This document shows positions 4,145 through 5,903 of a stretch of DNA of 5,903 nt, one piece after another. Where the stretch lies: assembly GCA_039029915.1 (NCBI GenBank), contig JBCCFD010000482.1:1-5903 (forward strand). The letters are read 5' to 3'. Within the stretch, counting starts at the first letter, position 1, and every line of letters begins with the position of its first letter. Made by a program: the position numbers and the translations under genes. The notes beneath the pieces are model-generated. The model did no database searches and was not told the origin of the DNA. It saw only the letters and a list, made by a program, of their open reading frames with translations. Source of the stretch: QQUD01 sp039029915. Its GTDB lineage: Bacteria > Chloroflexota > Anaerolineae > Promineifilales > Promineifilaceae.

Positions 4145-4149
4145 AGGAG
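4145..4149 (+). promoter_or_regulatory. Shine-Dalgarno deciding the start of the plus-strand membrane protein
   Basis: AGGAG lies 5 nt before ATG 4155. It lies inside the longer reading frame opened by ATG 4137, so the later ATG is the real start. Confidence 0.75.
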
Positions 4150-4154
4150 AAAAC

Positions 4155-4565
4155 ATGTCCAGAAACCGAATTCTACGTATCATCTTTTTTGTCATTATTG
4201 CGCTACTGCTTTTGTCGGAGCTCGTATTTAGCAATATCGGTAGCTTTGGAAATATTGATGAAGTAGCCCAACAGCTAGGGCTTACGGTGCCTGCTGAAAG
4301 AGTCCGACTGTATATTTTAATTTTGTTTGATGGTATTGGGGGAATTGGGGCGATTTTGGCTTTAATTGCGCTTTTCCGAACTGAAGAGTTAGCACCGCGT
4401 CAGCTAGGGGTTAATTTGACGATTGTTGGTCTCGTTGGGTATGGGGTTTATCAATTCTTATCAGCCATTTTCCAATTGGGCGATGATTTTCGGGTGCCAA
4501 TTATGATTGTGGGGGTTGTTTATGCGGGGTTAGGATTCTTTACTTGGTTGACCAATCGGAGCTAG
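4155..4565 (+). CDS. Small four-helix membrane protein of unknown function
   Basis: The 136-residue product has four predicted membrane helices: about 7-25, 51-74 (with the glycine-rich DGIGGIGA), 84-106 and 113-132. Between helices 1 and 2 is a polar outer loop (NIDEVAQQLG), and after helix 2 a charged turn (FRTEELAPRQ). There is no cleavable signal peptide and no metal or haem-binding cluster. Length and helix count resemble the two minus-strand membrane proteins nearby, but the helix-edge motifs of those two are not shared, so common descent is uncertain. It is divergent from the interrupted gene, with 209 bp between starts, and precedes the MocR-type regulator on the same strand by 183 bp. 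No terminator is seen after it. Product unrecognised. Confidence 0.8.
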   Translation: MSRNRILRIIFFVIIALLLLSELVFSNIGSFGNIDEVAQQLGLTVPAERVRLYILILFDGIGGIGAILALIALFRTEELAPRQLGVNLTIVGLVGYGVYQFLSAIFQLGDDFRVPIMIVGVVYAGLGFFTWLTNRS

Positions 4566-4669
4566 GTTTTTAGAAAGAACGCATGAATTGATTATATAGG
4601 GCGCGAATGACACAAATAAGGTGGATTAAAGCTAGTGCTGAGCCTCGTGGAGGTGTCTGCGTGACCAGC

Positions 4670-4702
4670 GTTATCTGCATTCAATTTTTATAATTGTTAT
4701 CT
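4670..4702 (+). promoter_or_regulatory. Direct repeat GTTATCT flanking a TATAAT box, possible MocR self-operator
   Basis: GTTATCT occurs at 4670-4676 and 4696-4702, 26 bp start to start. A perfect TATAAT (4689-4694) lies between them, without a good -35. MocR-type regulators such as GabR and PdxR are known to bind separated direct repeats, so this may be the self-regulatory site of the downstream gene. A second -10-like TAAAAT (4737-4742) 6 nt before the ATG would give a leaderless message. Confidence 0.35.
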
Positions 4703-4748
4703 CTTATTTTAAAAAGTAATTGAGACGGTTTTGGGCTAAAATTAGGGC

Positions 4749-5903
4749 ATGGCTCAACCTAAGCGAGGTGTCCCGAACACGCTGTATTTGTCATTGGTTT
4801 CAATTGATGTCTCATCAGATGTGCCGCTTTATCGACAAATCTATAGCGGATTACGGGATGCTATTGTCAACGGCCGTTTAGCTCCCAATACCAAACTGCC
4901 CTCTACCCGTGATCTGGCCTCCATTTGGAACGTTTCGCGCAATACCTTACGCAATGCGTTTGACCAGCTAATTGCTGAAGGGTATTTAGATGCGGGCGTA
5001 GGCCGCGGCACTTTTGTCGTTGAGCAGGAAAAACGGCCGTTTCCTCCCCCAATCCAAAACCCAAACGGCCCTGAACGTATTCGCCCCATCTCCCCAATCG
5101 GCCGCGCTTTGGAACCCCTAGGCCAAAGCGTCCACCAGCCTAGCAGCGGTGGCTCTGCCTTCGCGGTTGGGGTTCCCGATATTAACGATTTCCCTCATAA
5201 AGTTTGGACAAAAATCCTGACCCGCGTCCAGCGGCGACGCCCCACTAGCCGACCACCACAGCACGTTAATGGGCTACCCCTGCTGCGAGAAGCGCTAGCC
5301 AGCTATCTCATTTCAGCCCGTGGCCTGCAGTGCACGCCTGAACAAATAGACATTGTCCCTGGCTCGGTTAGCGGCATGTTCATTACGGCTTTGTCCGTGC
5401 TTAGCCGGGGTGAGAAAGTATGGATAGAAAATCCTTGCTATCTCAGTGTGTCGGGCGTGTTGCGCTACCGGGGAATTGAACTGGTTCCCATCCCAGTTGA
5501 TAATCACGGCATGGTGGTCGAAGAAGGAATCGCCAAAGCGCCAGAGGCTCGTTTGGCCTATGTCACCCCATCTCACCAGTACCCGCTGGGGGAAACGATG
5601 AGCCTGTCCCGTCGTCAGCAGCTCTTAGACTGGGCTGGCTACAACAACAGCTGGATATTTGAAGATGATTATGACAGTGAGTTTCGCTATGATGGCCCAC
5701 CCATCTCAGCCATTCAAGGATTAGATCAGCATCAGCGCGTTATCTACTTTGGGACGTTTAGCAAAATATTGATGCCTGAGATTCGGCTGGGCTATGTGGT
5801 GCTGCCCCCTGATCTTGTGGACGTATACACGGGCGTCAAAATGCCAATTTCATTTTATAGCCCTACCGTCATTCAAGAAACGGCGGCTGAGTTTATGCTT
5901 GAA
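4749..5903 (+). CDS. MocR/PdxR-type GntR-family regulator with aminotransferase-like domain (partial, runs off right edge)
   Basis: 385 codons are open without a stop to the window edge; the family is usually about 450-500 residues, so roughly the last 80-100 are missing. Residues 26-91 form the GntR winged helix-turn-helix (VPLYRQIYSGLRDAI, then KLPSTRDLA, VSRNTLRNAFDQL and GRGTFV). A proline-rich linker (about 97-150) leads to a fold-type I aminotransferase-like domain. This keeps TPSHQYPLG (273-281), EDDYD (305-309, whose Asp contacts the pyridoxal ring nitrogen) and FGTFSKIL (334-341), where K339 should bind PLP as a Schiff base. Family role: a PLP-dependent activator or repressor, often of genes for vitamin B6, GABA, taurine or other amino compounds. 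The usual divergent target is absent; upstream is a same-strand membrane gene. The ribosome binding site is weak (TAGGG at 4743-4747). The effector is unknown. Confidence 0.93.
   Translation, partial: MAQPKRGVPNTLYLSLVSIDVSSDVPLYRQIYSGLRDAIVNGRLAPNTKLPSTRDLASIWNVSRNTLRNAFDQLIAEGYLDAGVGRGTFVVEQEKRPFPPPIQNPNGPERIRPISPIGRALEPLGQSVHQPSSGGSAFAVGVPDINDFPHKVWTKILTRVQRRRPTSRPPQHVNGLPLLREALASYLISARGLQCTPEQIDIVPGSVSGMFITALSVLSRGEKVWIENPCYLSVSGVLRYRGIELVPIPVDNHGMVVEEGIAKAPEARLAYVTPSHQYPLGETMSLSRRQQLLDWAGYNNSWIFEDDYDSEFRYDGPPISAIQGLDQHQRVIYFGTFSKILMPEIRLGYVVLPPDLVDVYTGVKMPISFYSPTVIQETAAEFMLE
4869..4878. repeat. Palindrome AACGGCCGTT
   Basis: Copy within the DNA-binding domain of the MocR-type gene, encoding N41-G42-R43-L44. 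Confidence 0.65.
5031..5042. repeat. Palindrome AAACGGCCGTTT
   Basis: A 12-bp copy in the linker region of the MocR-type gene, encoding KRPF in a different reading frame from the other copies in this gene and in the Rrf2 and MDR genes. Confidence 0.65.

Noticed and set aside
4137..4154. Earlier in-frame ATG for the plus-strand membrane protein
   Set aside because: The extension would contain the AGGAG that serves ATG 4155, and no ribosome binding site precedes 4137.
4841..5097. Minus-strand ORFs within the MocR-type gene
   Set aside because: They are shadows of a gene with clear winged-helix motifs in the plus frame.
5313..5576. Minus-strand 87-codon ORF
   Set aside because: It lies antisense to the well-conserved aminotransferase-like domain and has no features of its own.

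Overview
The window reads as bacterial accessory DNA. Genes are short and closely packed, starts are ATG, most genes have a clear GGAG-type ribosome binding site, and base composition is moderate. Nothing in it fixes the taxon. A recurrent 10-bp palindrome inside the coding regions and degenerate hairpin repeats between genes suggest a repeat-rich environmental lineage; Chloroflexota is a guess, not a result.

Layout. Six genes lie on the minus strand. Read right to left these are: a four-helix membrane protein gene broken by an inserted element (3945 to 3426), an intact related membrane protein (3370-2945), a quinone-oxidoreductase-type MDR dehydrogenase (2679-1708), an Rrf2-family regulator of the single-cysteine YwnA/SifR type (1621-1190), a protein made of two tandem SnoaL/NTF2-like domains (1028-261), and the first 20-21 codons of a second MDR dehydrogenase (from 61 or 64 off the left edge). 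Two genes lie on the plus strand: a third four-helix membrane protein (4155-4565) and a MocR-type GntR/aminotransferase regulator (4749 to beyond the right edge).

How the parts may work together. The Rrf2 gene has a consensus promoter that appears to start transcription almost at the ATG, with an operator-like dyad over the -10 element and start. The same dyad, TGTAG-N9-CTACA, occurs three times in tandem upstream of the SnoaL gene. Looser dyads rich in GCTAGC lie upstream of the MDR gene and the intact membrane gene. The simplest reading is a small redox or electrophile-responsive regulon: a one-cysteine sensor repressing itself, a double SnoaL protein, and one or two quinone-reductase-like enzymes, with membrane proteins possibly included.

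The most striking structure is a 116-bp non-coding element in two inverted copies (121-236 and 3518-3633; 106 of 116 positions identical, no gaps). Each copy has TTAAGTG/CACTTAA ends, two 49-bp hairpins in tandem, and TTAA at both borders. Copy 2 sits inside a membrane protein gene. Removing 112 bp, the element less one TTAA, exactly restores a 135-residue reading frame. This marks it as a mobile miniature element with a 4-bp TTAA target duplication. Copy 1 sits directly against the ribosome binding site of a 15-codon Trp-Trp-Trp leader ORF whose stop overlaps the start of the second MDR gene.
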